Positions 31,396-42,688 are shown, numbered from the stretch's first letter. The stretch: 64,000 nucleotides of DNA from Pseudevernia furfuracea (GCA_022315425.1 JAIUPT010000041.1:1612001-1676000); one strand, 5' to 3'. The notes: a model not told the origin generated them from the letters alone. Numbers and translations: made by a program.

Positions 31396-31987
31396 CATGG
31401 AAGCAGCAGCGAAAAGCTTCTTCTCGTCTAGCTATTTTGCCGTGGCAGGTTAGTCTATTGCCGTGCGAAAAGACCGCAATCTGACACTCCTGCCCGCCCT
31501 ACTCTAGGTGCAAGCCAATCTCCTCATAAATTTGGCTACAAGGGCGAGACTGAGCTTCCCCTTCATTTTGCTTTTCAAATGCATATACTTACGTTATCTC
31601 TCAGTCTTGGCATGGTATCATGCCCGCGGCTTGCCGGTCCAACCAATTACCCCCTCACGCCCCAGCATATCCGTTTCATCGATCGAGTACTCCACTATTC
31701 CGTCCCCTTTAGCCCTTCCACATCCAGCAGAAACCTCGATTAGCATCATTACCCAGCCATCAGTCACTCTCCAAGTGCTCCGAGAAGCAAAAGACGCAGG
31801 GGTTTCCTCGGTCTGGCTTCAACCCGGCAGTTTTGACGATGAGGGATTAGAATACGCCAGGAGGGAATTCAAAGCCGGAGTTGGCGGCCCGGACGGGGGG
31901 ATGGGTGGCGAAGGGTGGTGTGTGCTTGTGGATGGGGACCGGCTTTTGCAGGCAGTGAAGGAAGAGAAGAAGACGGGCAAGCTTTAA
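31396..31987 (+). CDS. CoA-binding-domain protein (YccU/CoA_binding_2 type)
   Basis: Exons 31396-31447, 31508-31543 and 31605-31987 (471 nt, 156 aa). The spliced start FFSSSYFAVAGASQSPHKFG followed by YKVLAWYHARGLPVQPI is the Rossmann-like CoA-binding signature, then SIEYSTIPSPLALPHP and VWLQPGSFDDEGLEY, as in bacterial YccU and fungal relatives. Function beyond nucleotide or CoA binding is unknown. The second intron (31544-31604) has a GC donor (AAGG|GCGAGA), because only the join aag g|tc ttg restores KVLAW; no GT donor nearby keeps the frame. The tail is Lys-rich (EEKKTGKL). Confidence 0.85.
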
Positions 31988-32462
31988 GGATCATCCACTG
32001 GCCTGTGAGATTGAAAGGACGTTGGCACGAAGATGCCCAGGTAATGGACGGGGATTACACTTCATTACATGTTGAGGCACTCATGTCTCAAGACAATGCA
32101 AGTCATAAGAAAAGGACCGCTTCAGCACCTTTCCTAGTGCATCATGGTAGACCTCGTGCGCCCTGTTGGTAAAGGGTGAAGTGTGCTAAAGACTGATCCT
32201 GCGCATTAGTTGCCAGATTCATGGCCGCATACACAACAACTGCGTAAGATTACGAGAGACTGACACAAACACTGCCACCATTTTCTGACAGCTTGCCCCA
32301 AGTCGTCGACACTTTCACCGGCTTATAAGTTGTGACCTTGGATTGGATTACTCGTTGGATATCAAAGAGAATATGAGATCTAATCCCAACTTCTATGGAG
32401 AACACACCAACGCCGGCTCCCATGCTACCACCCTAGTCATCCCACATTAAGATCAAACACTC
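31988..32462. other. Convergent 3' intergenic region
   Basis: Between the CoA-binding gene (+) and the LysM gene (-). Only presumed 3' UTRs; no gene or repeat seen. Confidence 0.5.
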
Positions 32463-34190
32463 TTAACCCCTCCGCGGAGACTGCCCAAACACCCTCCCCC
32501 TCGGTGGAAAGTGTTCTCGTAGCATGAGCTCTTGCTCGGCAGACCACGCTCCAACCCCTGACCCAGCGTTGGCATTCCTAATTGTACTCCTCCTGTCCTC
32601 GTCCTCGGCGTGGTCGTCTTCTCCAATCTCGAAAGCATCTTCACTTAATTCGATCAGATCGCCCACGCCAGATCTTCCTCCAGGAGTCGGCGGCTGAACG
32701 GAATTAGCTGCTTTGGTTGCGAGCTTACGCATCCAGCCTTCAATAGCCCCGCCCACGTTCTCAATACCACCGTTACCGTGTGAAGAACTCGAGTTGACAG
32801 ACTCGAAAGATTTACGAGGAGCCAGATTGGGCAAGTGCGCGGCAAACAATTTATTTAGTCCATCTTGCGCTGGGCCTGGGCTGCGTACGTCTCTACCCAT
32901 AGTGCCAACACCACCGGGGCCTTGTAGTTGGTGAGTCAAGTAGGAGCCGGATGATGATCTCGACTTGGATATTTGTCCTCCCTGTGGGCTAGATTGATAG
33001 CTTCCTCTAGGCAGATCAAGGGATGCCGGTGGCGTTTCGACGTCTGAGAACGTCAAAGATTTCCGTCTGCTGCGGGGAAAGTATCCAAGCGTTTTTTGTG
33101 ACAAGCGAGCAATTTCGACGGCGTCTGGGAAGCCATCGATCATGACCCATGAGTCATGCTTCCAAGGTGGTTCTTCAGGGTTTGAGAGCGAGATTGAGAT
33201 TGAGGGAGACGTGGGTATGCTGGATAGAGGTGTCTCCTTTTCTTCAGGGCTATCATGTAAATCGCCCCAAGGGGATTGGAATGCAGTGGGCGTAGGCATG
33301 ATTTCCTCATTGTGGCAGTCTTCCAGAATTTCGGGAGCTTTACCAGGCTCTGTTATTTTTCGTCCCTTCACTCCACAGGCATCGACCGGTAGAACGACCG
33401 TCTTGCGGACCTGTATACTGTCGTTGGGCCACAGTCGGTTTGCCTTCCGGAAGACATTTGGCTGGCAAATATATTTAATCGTAACTCCTGCAAGCGTGTC
33501 CTCTGGCTTCACTTTGTGTAGATAGACCAAAGCATCCCTATGATCCTGCTCCCCTGGAGGCGCTGAAGTGTGATTCCTCTCATCAGAGTCCCTTCTCTTA
33601 TATCGACCCGAGACATTTGGTGTAATCCGACCATTGGCCGCCAATAAAGTCTCACGCTTCCTTGCTTGCACAAGCACCCTTCGGTCCTCTCGAGTTCCTA
33701 GACCAACTTGTCTTTCTCCACCAGATGGCCCCCATTGAGCAGGCGGGGCACTGGTATTGCGGCCGTGAGTGCCTTCTATCGGACGTCGCCTACGCTGTGG
33801 CGAACGACCTGGACTTGACACTCTCGAGCTATCCCCACCTATGAGATTGGACGCAAATGCTTGGAGAGAGGACCATGAATTTTCCCACAGGCCTGTAGCG
33901 AAAGTCGACGGGTTCGACTGAGATCCAAGTATGCCAGGTGCTCCGAGGAAGCGGCTAGTACTACGAGATCCCTGTTCGTCTCTTTCTGCCCGTGTTTGCC
34001 GGGAGGGGTTTATTGGGGATTCCGCTCTCGAGGAGGAAGACGACACAACGGGGCCGTCAAGCCATCTAGAATTTGTTGCTGAAAGGGAAGGTGCCTCATC
34101 GTCTCCATGCGTTTGCCGACGGGTACGAGGACGTAAAGTTGTGGAGCTGCTGACTGAAGCCGTGACTGACAAAGGCCTGTTGGTGTTCAT
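32463..34190 (-). CDS. Intracellular LysM-domain protein, Ser-rich
   Basis: Single exon, 575 aa, ATG at 34190. One LysM module near residues 218-265: VYLHKVKPEDTLAGVTIKY, QPNVFRKANRLWPNDSIQVR, then KTVVLPVDACGV. There is no signal peptide: the N-terminus is hydrophilic (MNTNRPLSVTASVSSS). So this resembles the eukaryotic intracellular LysM group rather than secreted chitin-binding LysM effectors. The rest is disordered and Ser/Arg/Pro-rich, with a conserved-looking SWVMIDGFPDAVEIARLSQK segment and a C-terminal WSAEQELMLREHFPPRGRVF motif. Ligand and role are unknown. Confidence 0.82.
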   Translation of the reverse strand: MNTNRPLSVTASVSSSTTLRPRTRRQTHGDDEAPSLSATNSRWLDGPVVSSSSSRAESPINPSRQTRAERDEQGSRSTSRFLGAPGILGSQSNPSTFATGLWENSWSSLQAFASNLIGGDSSRVSSPGRSPQRRRRPIEGTHGRNTSAPPAQWGPSGGERQVGLGTREDRRVLVQARKRETLLAANGRITPNVSGRYKRRDSDERNHTSAPPGEQDHRDALVYLHKVKPEDTLAGVTIKYICQPNVFRKANRLWPNDSIQVRKTVVLPVDACGVKGRKITEPGKAPEILEDCHNEEIMPTPTAFQSPWGDLHDSPEEKETPLSSIPTSPSISISLSNPEEPPWKHDSWVMIDGFPDAVEIARLSQKTLGYFPRSRRKSLTFSDVETPPASLDLPRGSYQSSPQGGQISKSRSSSGSYLTHQLQGPGGVGTMGRDVRSPGPAQDGLNKLFAAHLPNLAPRKSFESVNSSSSHGNGGIENVGGAIEGWMRKLATKAANSVQPPTPGGRSGVGDLIELSEDAFEIGEDDHAEDEDRRSTIRNANAGSGVGAWSAEQELMLREHFPPRGRVFGQSPRRG

Positions 34191-34629
34191 CGCCGCGGAG
34201 GCCAGCTCTGGCGTTCAAGCAGCATTGACATTTGGCTATGGGGAGATTACTCCAGCCAAATAGTGACATAGAGGTGTTTTGACATCGGGGCCGTCGTGTG
34301 AAAGCTCTCTCATGATTCTCTTCTTCAATGGAAATTATTGTTACGGGTATGTAAAGTATTCAAGAGTAAAGTATTCAAGAGTACGGGGGCCCTGAAGGCT
34401 GAATGCTAGCAAAGGTGAAACCGTACTCCGTAAGGTTAAAATGATACGTAAAGTTTAGCCGAAGCAACAGCTCGATAGGACTTGAATCATCCAATGAGTA
34501 CTTGGCTACCTATGTATGTATTATTGAGAAAGAGACACAAAAGATACCATTTTGCATTCATGCGTTCATGCATTCATGCATCTAAAGATAGCCTTCATTG
34601 AGGCTAAACGCTTCAACAAAACCCTATGA
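34191..34629. other. Intergenic region, promoter of the LysM gene
   Basis: Contains two direct copies of GTATTCAAGAGTA (about 34355-34385), a GTACTCCGTA word (34423-34432) and ATTCATGC/GTTCATGC repeats (34555-34582). No gene. Confidence 0.5.
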
Positions 34630-37600
34630 CTACATGCCGTTCAATCCGCTCAGATCACCACCATTCATGCCAAAGAATTGAAACCTGTAAGAAAGATTAC
34701 ATCTTGTCAATAAATGCGCTTCCAATACTTTTCTTTGCATGAATTGAATTACTCACCAATCTTCCACATTCAACGCCGTCGGAACAACTGGACCTTGTCC
34801 GCGGCTGCTGTTGCTCCAGCTGTCCTCAGGGCTGTCGCCTGGGAATTGTCCTTGCCAGGCAGGGGCTTGCTGTTGTATCCCTTGCATTGGGGGCATGCCT
34901 GTTTGTTGCTGGCTTTGCATGGATGGTTGCAGCATGCCCGACGGTTGCATCTGTGACATTTGAAGCTGAGGATCGAGATTCTGCTGAGTTGGGAATGACG
35001 GCATTGCAATATTGGTACTTTCGGGAAAAAGCTGATCCGGCTGAAAGTTCTCCCAAAGATTTTGAGATATATGAGGCGACTCGCGGGTCACTAGATACAG
35101 ATCTGGAGGTGTGGCGGGGATGGAATAGGAAGGGTTGAAAGGGGTAGGCGGACGTGTGTTACTACGAGAACTACCCATGAACGCATCATTTGATTGACGA
35201 ACATTGAGGGAACCCATCGGTGCGGAATTTGGTTGTCCCAACTCCCTCGATGGCGTCACCGCTGGAGTCTGAGGTCGAGATCGCTCGTAAGATACTTGAG
35301 GAGCCGGAGGTCCATTGGCGAATCCCAACTCCATATCGTCGTATTTGCGCTTTTGCTGTATGTCTTCCTTCTCGGGGGGTGGTCGGTTCTCAATTCTTGG
35401 CTTCTTGTGCCGCTTACCTGCTGCCTTTTGCAGCCTGTCTTCGAGGACTTTGTTGCCAAGTATCGATTCAAATAGGGTGTGGACCATTTTGGCTACCAGC
35501 CAAACTTTGGATACTTCCTTGAGAGCATTCATGCATATTTGCAGCCGTTCTTGCGTAGCAGCTACGACGGAGGGTACCGAAGAACGCATCTGGTAGACGT
35601 GCATAATGAGGGCCGAGAATAAGCTGTACACACTGCGGGACAGCGTGAGTCAAAGTTTGCAGATGTCCGGCTTTGGGATTGGACTTACATGAAAGCCGGA
35701 GTAAATCTCAATTCGTCTGACTCTTGTAAATGTTCGATAATAGAGGTGATCATTCCTGCAGCCTGAAATGCAATGTTTCTGGAGGGATAAGCAGCGTCAG
35801 TAGGATAGCCATTCATCTGTCCGTTGCTTTCTGATGTTGCAGGGGGCATGTGCGCCCTGTGTAAGAGACAAAGCGTCGTGCTGGGGAGAGTCAGTGTCAC
35901 TTGATCCAGAGCTCGTAGCCGCTCACTGCTTACTAGTAATTTGCGTGGAGTAGCGCCGACCAAAAGTTGTGCCGTGGTTTCTCCCAATACACTTCCTTCG
36001 GGCAATTCTGGAGCCAATCCGCAAGAGCCATGTCGCTGTGAGTTAGATCAATGGCGTTCTGCCGCCGGGCTTTAGATGCTACCGAGTACTGTTGAGATAA
36101 TACCAAGCCCATGATTTCGGTCAAACGGACATATTGGAGGAAGAAGTGGACATGAACTGGATTCGGTGGATACTTTGCCGGTTGGTCTACCTCATCCTCA
36201 ATAAAGTCGTCTTCAGAAACCATCTCAACGTCAGAGTCATCCGTATTGATATGGACTGGACGACCGAGGGCCACGGCCACTGATCTGTCTCGTGTGAATA
36301 GCGTCCACCATATGCGTTTCCACAGTCTTTTATCGGGTTTGCTGAGCTGAGAACCCTCAACGCTGCTAGACTGTGAGTAGCAAATCAAGGCGCTAGATAC
36401 TCCGGAGCACCCACCTTCGATGCATGCCTGACCCTTGGGCAACAACAGTAGCTACTCTGGTCCAGTAGAAAACGTTTTTTGTCACATCTTCGATACCACC
36501 ATGTCAGCCATGTTACCGCATCCGCCCACAGCGTCATCGTACCTTCAGGACCTTCCCAATACCATCCCATCAACACCAAAGCTTGTACTATCGTGACGCG
36601 ATCGTCCTCATAATTGGCGTCGTATAATGCTTTTGCGCGCTTGTAGAATGTCATTGCGGCAGGGGTGGTCGACCCGTTTGCATCCGTCAGTTGAGGATTG
36701 GTACACACCCTTGAACCAGCAAGCAACATAGCCTGTAACAGGAGTAGAGAGGGCGGGTTCTTGCTGTCTCGATATCGGGTCATGAATCGACTTCGATTGA
36801 TGACAGGCACAACTGGGGCGACCCATTTGAAAAACGACTCGACAAGCTCGTCACAAAGGGCGCGAGGAGGGAGCAGAAATGCTCCTCTCTGATGCAGTAT
36901 GTTTACTTCAAGTTCGTCCATGTCTGTCAATTGAGACCGTGATCCTTTGACCGTATCTGGCAAAGGGTAATGCACAACATCTGTTGTCCCGTGCCTGTCA
37001 TGTACAAGTAGAGACAAATTCGAAGACTCTCCCAAATATGCGACCCTTCCAGCTTCTTTGATTGGAGCTCTTGCAAACTTGGGCTTCATGAAGTGTGTAA
37101 GGTGTAGGTTCTGGGCCCCCTGTTGAACGACTTGAGCGTCCGACAGGGCCGTGACTGGCATGCCATCGTGCGCACCGTAGTCGGAGTCGCGTGGTCTGTC
37201 GAAATCGTAGCCAGCAGGGTTCTCTGGCTTTGGGGATTGCGCTTGAACGGATTCTGCTGGATCACTACAAAAAGAGTCAATGTTAGTATGCCATCAACCC
37301 TTCCATGTCAGTGAACCGAGCTGTTCACCAGCGCCGGGCACGAGGGCATGAAACCCGTACCAGCTCTGGCTCCACTTGGGTTTAACCCCTTCTTAAACGT
37401 CGCAGTTGAGGGGATCTACCTGTCTGAATCTCTCGATTTGCCAGCAGTCTTCTTTCGTTTGGGCGCCGGGATCTTGCACTCGATGGAGAAGGCGACGCAG
37501 TTCGTGCCTATTGGCTAGTCAGTAATCATGGCAAGGGTGACTGCATTTTGGAGGACAGCTCACAAGGAACTCCCAATGAAGCTGCGTCACATCTGACTTT

Positions 37601-37729
37601 TCGTGCATGGCATGTTTCACAGGCTCGGGATGCTCGCTGTCTCCTGAAGCTGGGATGTGTAGGAATCTGATCGTTTGGTGCCGGCGCACCATTGGGAGCG
37701 CCAGGCGCACTCATTCTTTCACTTTCCAT
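34630..37729 (-). CDS. Zn2Cys6 transcription factor of the Ctf1/FarA (fatty-acid response) type
   Basis: Eight exons: 37564-37729, 37420-37507, 36543-37264, 36415-36487, 35934-36362, 35689-35880, 34757-35632 and 34630-34684 (2601 nt, 866 aa). The zinc cluster, split by intron 1, reads SFRRQRASRACETCHARKVR, CDAASLGVPC then TNCVAFSIECKIPAPKRKK. The fungal-specific domain follows (LPPRALCDELVESFFKWVAP, VTIVQALVLMGWYWEGPE, VFYWTRVATVVAQGSGMHRS, RIWWTLFTRDR, SVAVALGRPVHIN). The C-terminus is Gln/Pro-rich and ends WFQFFGMNGGD. This architecture is that of cutinase transcription factor 1 and Aspergillus FarA/FarB, which activate beta-oxidation and lipase or cutinase genes through CCTCGG sites in response to fatty acids. 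Whether it is the A or B paralogue I cannot say. FOX2, a typical target, lies 5 kb away. Confidence 0.88.
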
Positions 37730-38342
37730 ATAGTAGAACAGCCCTGCATCGCTCCCTTCTCAACTTTGCACTTCCCGGACGCTTTGTCCTCCTCGCTCAG
37801 TTGTAGTCGAGGTCGGCAAGTTTTGGTGGTGGGATAACGGTCACTAACACAGCTGTCGCTTATGGGACCCTTGTACCTATCACAACCTGATAAGGCTTGG
37901 GCTTTGTAAGACTGAAGCTGTAAAGGTCAAACAGAAGCTTAGCCAGCAGTAAATATCAGGTAAATACGTGCAGCGGGAAATCCTGAACACTACTTTACTT
38001 ACCCCATACCTTACCTTACCTTACCCTACAACTATGCACTACTCTAAAGCTCATTCATTGTGGGAGAAATTGGGGCGTTGCATCTGTGCATATACTAGGT
38101 AGATTAAACGGACCGTTCTCGCCCTCTTTCAAGTGCACCGTGTTTCCAGCATTGACCACACAGTAAGCCGTAGACAACATTGCAGCAATCATGCATGATG
38201 CTGCGACATGCCAATCATTACAAGTAATTTGAATATGAATGAACTATTTGTGATCTAATATGCAGGTAAATCAGCCACTACGTCCTCCGATGCAGATCTT
38301 CATTTACATCGATTTCTATCAAATCTCTTATTTCTCCTTCGA
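37730..38342. other. Intergenic region, promoter of the Ctf1/FarA-like gene
   Basis: Contains a TACCTTACC tandem (about 38008-38030) and AT-rich sequence. No coding exon found. Confidence 0.5.
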
Positions 38343-40066
38343 TCATTGGTCATGGGCGGCAGCACTATAAGACTTCCCTTGTCTTCCACTCAAGCTGTAT
38401 CGCCTGACGACTTGAGCCAGAATCTCACAGTTTCGCTTAGAATCAAAGACCTGCGCATGGTCCAAATCGTCAAACCACAAGACATCTAATCCTTTTCCTT
38501 TCCATTCCCGACGCTTCCACTCCTCTGTTACTGGTTTGCCATTGGCATCTTGTGCTAGGTAACGTCCCACAGCCTCGGTATCGACAATGAGATCCCGCGA
38601 GGCAAGAGACACGGTCACCTGTCGTCCATCCATGTCATGTTTCCATAAGATGTTCTCTGACCAGAAGAAACGTCTAGATATTGTAATCAGAGCTGTACTA
38701 CGCCTGTCCTGTCATCAGGTTCACTTACCTTCCTAAGGTATGAGCAACCCCCATGTCCATGCTGGCGAAATCTTAAAAGTGGTCAGCTAAACTGTGGCAA
38801 CCTGCGGATTTTAACTCACAATATAGCTGATGTTCGTTTGCTCGTACCGGTTTCCGGGCCGTGAAGTTGTAAGCCACGTCCGGGAGGTGCAAAAGAATCG
38901 AGACTGGATCGATGAGGAGAACCGGCCCGAACAAGTCAGAGGTTTCCGAGTAGTGTAGAAGGTGAGAGGAGATGACACTACCATATGAGTGGGACGCAAG
39001 TATGCACTCATGCCAACCATGGTGCCGAAGAATTTGGAGAACCTCGAAACACATCTGATCTTTTTCCAAAGCTGCACCAGTGATGCGGAAGGATACAGGC
39101 ATAATCTCAATCGCAATGATGCCAATATCACCATCTTGGTCGCGCTCAGTGTCTGATCCGTTGATCTGATTAAGAAAATTGACATAAGGATAAAGGCCTA
39201 TGCCAATTCCGTGTATGAACAAAATGGGTATTCTGGTCTTTGAGGTATGGGGTCGGTGCCAGTATGTAAGTGTTTTTGCAGGGGTTTTCTGTTTGCTGAG
39301 CAACCCGAAAGGACGCAAGGGAAACACGTCGAAGAAATGACGAGTGGGAAGACGATGAAAGTGGAAAGAGTGCCAGACGAGGGAAGAGAAGGTGATTGTA
39401 TCGACAAAGAAGACACACTGCAATCCATCATCAGGACCATACATGCGTAAGTGCCGCTGTGACTTACAAAGTACCAGAGCAGGGACCTATGTAGGCTCTG
39501 AAATCGATCGACAGTCACCCGCAACGAGACTGCGTTTCCCCGTCCTGGCTTCAATTTTCTTCCTAGACGTAGCTCTGTCTCGTCTGCGTATTCCTCCAGC
39601 TCGTCGTCATCTTCGGAGCCATGATCTTTTTTATTGAGGAAAGCCCAGCAGAACAATTCTACACCTTTGAGTACTATAGACACAGTTGGAGGATTTGGAT
39701 TTCACCTTTCACGTTTTCACGTTTTATCTCTGATGCCGGAGCTCCCCTCATCCAGCCCGAGAGATACTTCTCAGGGTCTTCTACAGTGTCCAGGCAAAGT
39801 TTGAAAAGCTTTCGCCGTTGCTCGCGGGGCAACCGCTCTGGATGAGTGGCTGCTCTTTGAAGCACGATAGTTCTGGGTACATAGATACAAGCGAAGAAGG
39901 CAGTTTCCGCAATAGCCCATATCTCAAGCACTTGTGGAATGCGATACGTCGAAGGGCGTACAAGCAGAACGATGACGCAGTAGACAGCGCTTAAAGGAGC
40001 AATGTAGTGAAGGAAAAAGATACAAGCCCGAATGAAGGCATAGCTTGCAGGCGAATTGTTAATCAT
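38343..40066 (-). CDS. Membrane-anchored alpha/beta-hydrolase, uncharacterised fungal family
   Basis: Exons 39721-40066, 39468-39673, 38820-39417, 38729-38771 and 38343-38673 (1524 nt, 507 aa). Two hydrophobic N-terminal segments (FFLHYIAPLSAVYCVIVLLV; VLEIWAIAETAFFACIYV) suggest membrane anchoring. The hydrolase core has the oxyanion motif PILFIHGIGIGLYPY, the nucleophile elbow ASHSYGSVISSHLL (Ser in SHSYG), the acid region LIDPVSILLHLPDV, and a C-terminal DDLDHAQVF that supplies the His. Catalytic competence is therefore plausible; substrate unknown. The first intron could be 47 nt (used here) or 32 nt from an alternative donor; both keep the frame. Exon 4 is only 43 nt. Confidence 0.78.
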
Positions 40067-40627
40067 CGCATCTACTTCGTCCTCTTGGTGATTGTCTTTG
40101 TCGAAGACTGGTCCGTTGACACCTTGACCAATAAGGTATGTCCTGGGATTTGTTTCATTCGGTACTTCTGGGGGGGTGTGGACTTGTGTTGAGCAAAATG
40201 TTGGGATGGGGAAAAGGTGGGCGGCGTTACTCTAGCCTGGAAGGTTTCTTCGTTTGAGCCCATCACCACTTGTAAGTAATAAAGGTATCTTACTTAAAAT
40301 TTCAGCATAAATGCTTCTTCAATTGTTGCAATTTTAATGTACCTACTAGGTAGCCGGGTAGACCCTCCAAACGGGTGAAAAGTCTACAATGCTACAAGTA
40401 CCTATCTCGCCTACCTTAAGGTAAGGTAGGTATGTCCTATTTTGCCCTGCATACTCGTACGTAAGGCTGGGTAAGATCCCCAACGAAGCTAGCCTGAACT
40501 ATTGTATGCGCCACCAATCTTCTCGACATCACACACAGAGGTCTGTGCATGGTCCTTGTTCCATTCAAGCCTTCGCTGTCATAATAATCGTTCCGCACTT
40601 TCACTTTCACTTGGGACAAGCCGCAAA
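40067..40627. other. Divergent intergenic region with a TACCTTA/TAAGGTA palindrome
   Basis: Between the hydrolase (-) and HNT2 (+). A near-perfect inverted repeat CCTACCTTAAGGTAAGGTAGG lies at 40410-40430. No gene. Confidence 0.55.
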
Positions 40628-41214
40628 ATGTCTGCGACAGCCAGTAAACCGGCAATATACTTTGGTAATTATGTGGTTACAGCACAGGTTCATCGCAAGA
40701 GCTCCTATCCCTTTAAAGCCCCCTCTGACCTTACTCCAAGGTCTTTCATATTACACAGCATTCATTCGCTTTGGTCAACTTGAAGCCTCTGCTCCCTGGC
40801 CATGTTCTCGTGTCTCCTAGGCGGGTCACTCCTAGGCTTTCTGACCTCACTCATATCGAGGTGACAGATCTATTCCTTACCGTCCAACGAGTTAGCCGCA
40901 TGATTGAACGGGTCTACAATGGAACCAGCCTAAACATAGCCATGCAAGATGGCGCTGATGCTGGCCAGAGCGTACCACATGTCCATACACACATAATTCC
41001 TCGAAGAAAGGCCGACTTAGATAATAGGGGAGGGTCTGACGCGATTCACGATATGCTGGAAGGTGAGGAAGGGAACGTAGGAAAACAGCTCCGAGACTGG
41101 TCTGAGGATAGGCCACGATTCCCCAAAGTCGACGAGGAGGCCAGAAAGCCAAGGAGTAAGGAGGAAATGGCTGAGGAGGCCCAGAGACTTGCGCAAGAGA
41201 TGGAAAAAGAATGA
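40628..41214 (+). CDS. HNT2: FHIT/Hnt2-type diadenosine polyphosphate hydrolase (HIT family)
   Basis: Exons 40628-40687 and 40741-41214 (534 nt, 177 aa). The HIT fold is plain: IYFGNYVVTAQ joined to VFHITQHSFALVNLKPLLPG, HVLVSPRRVTPRLSDL, NIAMQDGADAGQSV, and the catalytic histidine triad PHVHTHIIPR. FHIT-branch enzymes cleave Ap3A and Ap4A; the length and the LVNLKPLLPGHVLV block place it there rather than with Hint. The C-terminal tail is charged and helical (RSKEEMAEEAQRLAQEMEKE). Its stop is 54 nt from the convergent Tda10-like gene. Confidence 0.92.
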
Positions 41215-41268
41215 GGCGATGAAGGTTTTAGGCTGTGAGGTAAAGATAACCACATCTATGCTTCCAGC

Positions 41269-42511
41269 CTATGGGACACCCCACAGGTACGTCTGGAAGG
41301 GTTCGTTCCCAGAACACGAGGGCATGATCTCATAAAGCGACCATCTCACATCTTTAAAACTTCTCTCACTCTTCTGTCCCTCCCTATAACAAGCCTCAAT
41401 TGTCTGCCCTTCCCTTCGTCGAAGGCGCCTGCTCTCAATTTGCTCGTAAAGAGCTCGTAGGCCGGGTAATCTATTGTGGTCAGTCGCAGCTGGGATGGGT
41501 GAGGGACTTAGCGTACAGCCGTTCACAAAGTCGACCACTTGCGGGTCAGTCATTCCCGAGCCTTTAGTCTCGCGAAGCTTTCTCTCACTTTGAGCCCTCC
41601 ACTCATAGACAAATATTGGATCTTCAGCGTCAAGATGGATCAAGGCATCCAGCTGGTCCGTCAGCTGATCATACCTTCGCAAGGCCTCATTCACGAAGTC
41701 GACATCCTCTAATTTGTTCCATCCAAGGCGCCCAACGTAACCTCCTTTCTCTCGTTTTCTTACAGCACCTTCCCACTCTCTTACCAGCTTTTCTCTTGGC
41801 AAAGCTCGGAAGCCTACGCACCAGCCTTCAAAGATTACCACTCTCGTCTCACATCTAGTATCTCGGTTTGCTTCTGCCCACTCCTCTTTTGGGATTCTAT
41901 CCCCTTGCCCACGATATGCACTCTTGTCATAGCTGGGGATCTTGGTCACTTTACCCTGTTGAAGGTCCGAAAACAGAGAAAGGGCCAGAGAAAGATCGTG
42001 AGTAGATGGTTGCCCGCGATGTTGGATCAGAGGATTGGAAGGATGAGAAGCAGCAAGCTTAGATTGCAGGTCGTGGGTCAAGTAAAGATCATCGATGGAA
42101 AGGACTATTGTCGAAAGAGAATGGGGAGGTTGCCGGAGCTTTTCAGCAAGAGTGGAGACCTACAGGAGAAATTTCAAAAATTAGATTTAGGCAGTGGAAA
42201 TCAGGAAGAGGAGATATGATATTGATTGACACCTCATTCGGAGCCAAAGATGAACACAGGACCTCAGGAGCTAAAAGCGTGGTACCGTAAAAGGCCTTGA
42301 TCATCATCATGTCTATAGTGCCTGTTGATGGCGCAGTTATACTTACCAAAGTAGTCTTCCCTGAACCCTGAGCGCCGTTGACGCCGATAAATATGGGAGA
42401 TTGATGAGCGTCATTAGATGAATTTTTACTCGTGCAATTAAGGATAAATGGAACACAATGTTCTGACTTGTCGTCTACAACCTCGGACATACTTACATTT
42501 CCATCCGACAT
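41269..42511 (-). CDS. TDA10: Tda10 / D-glycerate 3-kinase-like P-loop kinase
   Basis: Exons 42347-42511 and 41269-42159 (1056 nt, 351 aa). The Walker A motif GVNGAQGSGKTTL ends exactly at the exon 1 junction and VSTLAEKL opens exon 2. Then come TIVLSIDDLYLTHDLQ (Walker B-like region with the DD-Y/F signature), HRGQPSTHDLSL, VVIFEGWCVGF and a C-terminal DFVNGC segment. This is the plant GLYK/yeast Tda10 family of phosphoribulokinase-like enzymes. Plant members phosphorylate D-glycerate in photorespiration; the fungal substrate is not firmly known. The 187-nt intron is long. ATG at 42511 is the first in frame. Divergent from FOX2 across 253 nt. Confidence 0.87.
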
Positions 42512-42682
42512 GGACAAAGTAGTCTCGAAGGATAAGGTAAGGCTGTAAGGTAGATTCGTTACTCGTATAATACCTTACCTTATCTGACACGCTAATAGAT
42601 ACCTTACTTTACCTCAGCCCACCAGCCAGAAAACTTTTACCTTAGCCTGAAGTATTCCGAAAGGTGGGGTCTTAACCCCGTG

Positions 42683-42688
42683 CCGAGG
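42683..42688. promoter_or_regulatory. CCGAGG (CCTCGG) hexamer, candidate FarA/Ctf1 site upstream of FOX2
   Basis: Located 77 nt upstream of the FOX2 ATG, within GTGCCGAGGCATGG. CCTCGG is the established core bound by FarA/FarB in Aspergillus and by Ctf1 in Fusarium. A single hexamer in a 253-nt region is expected by chance about once in nine such regions, so this is suggestive only. Confidence 0.4.
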
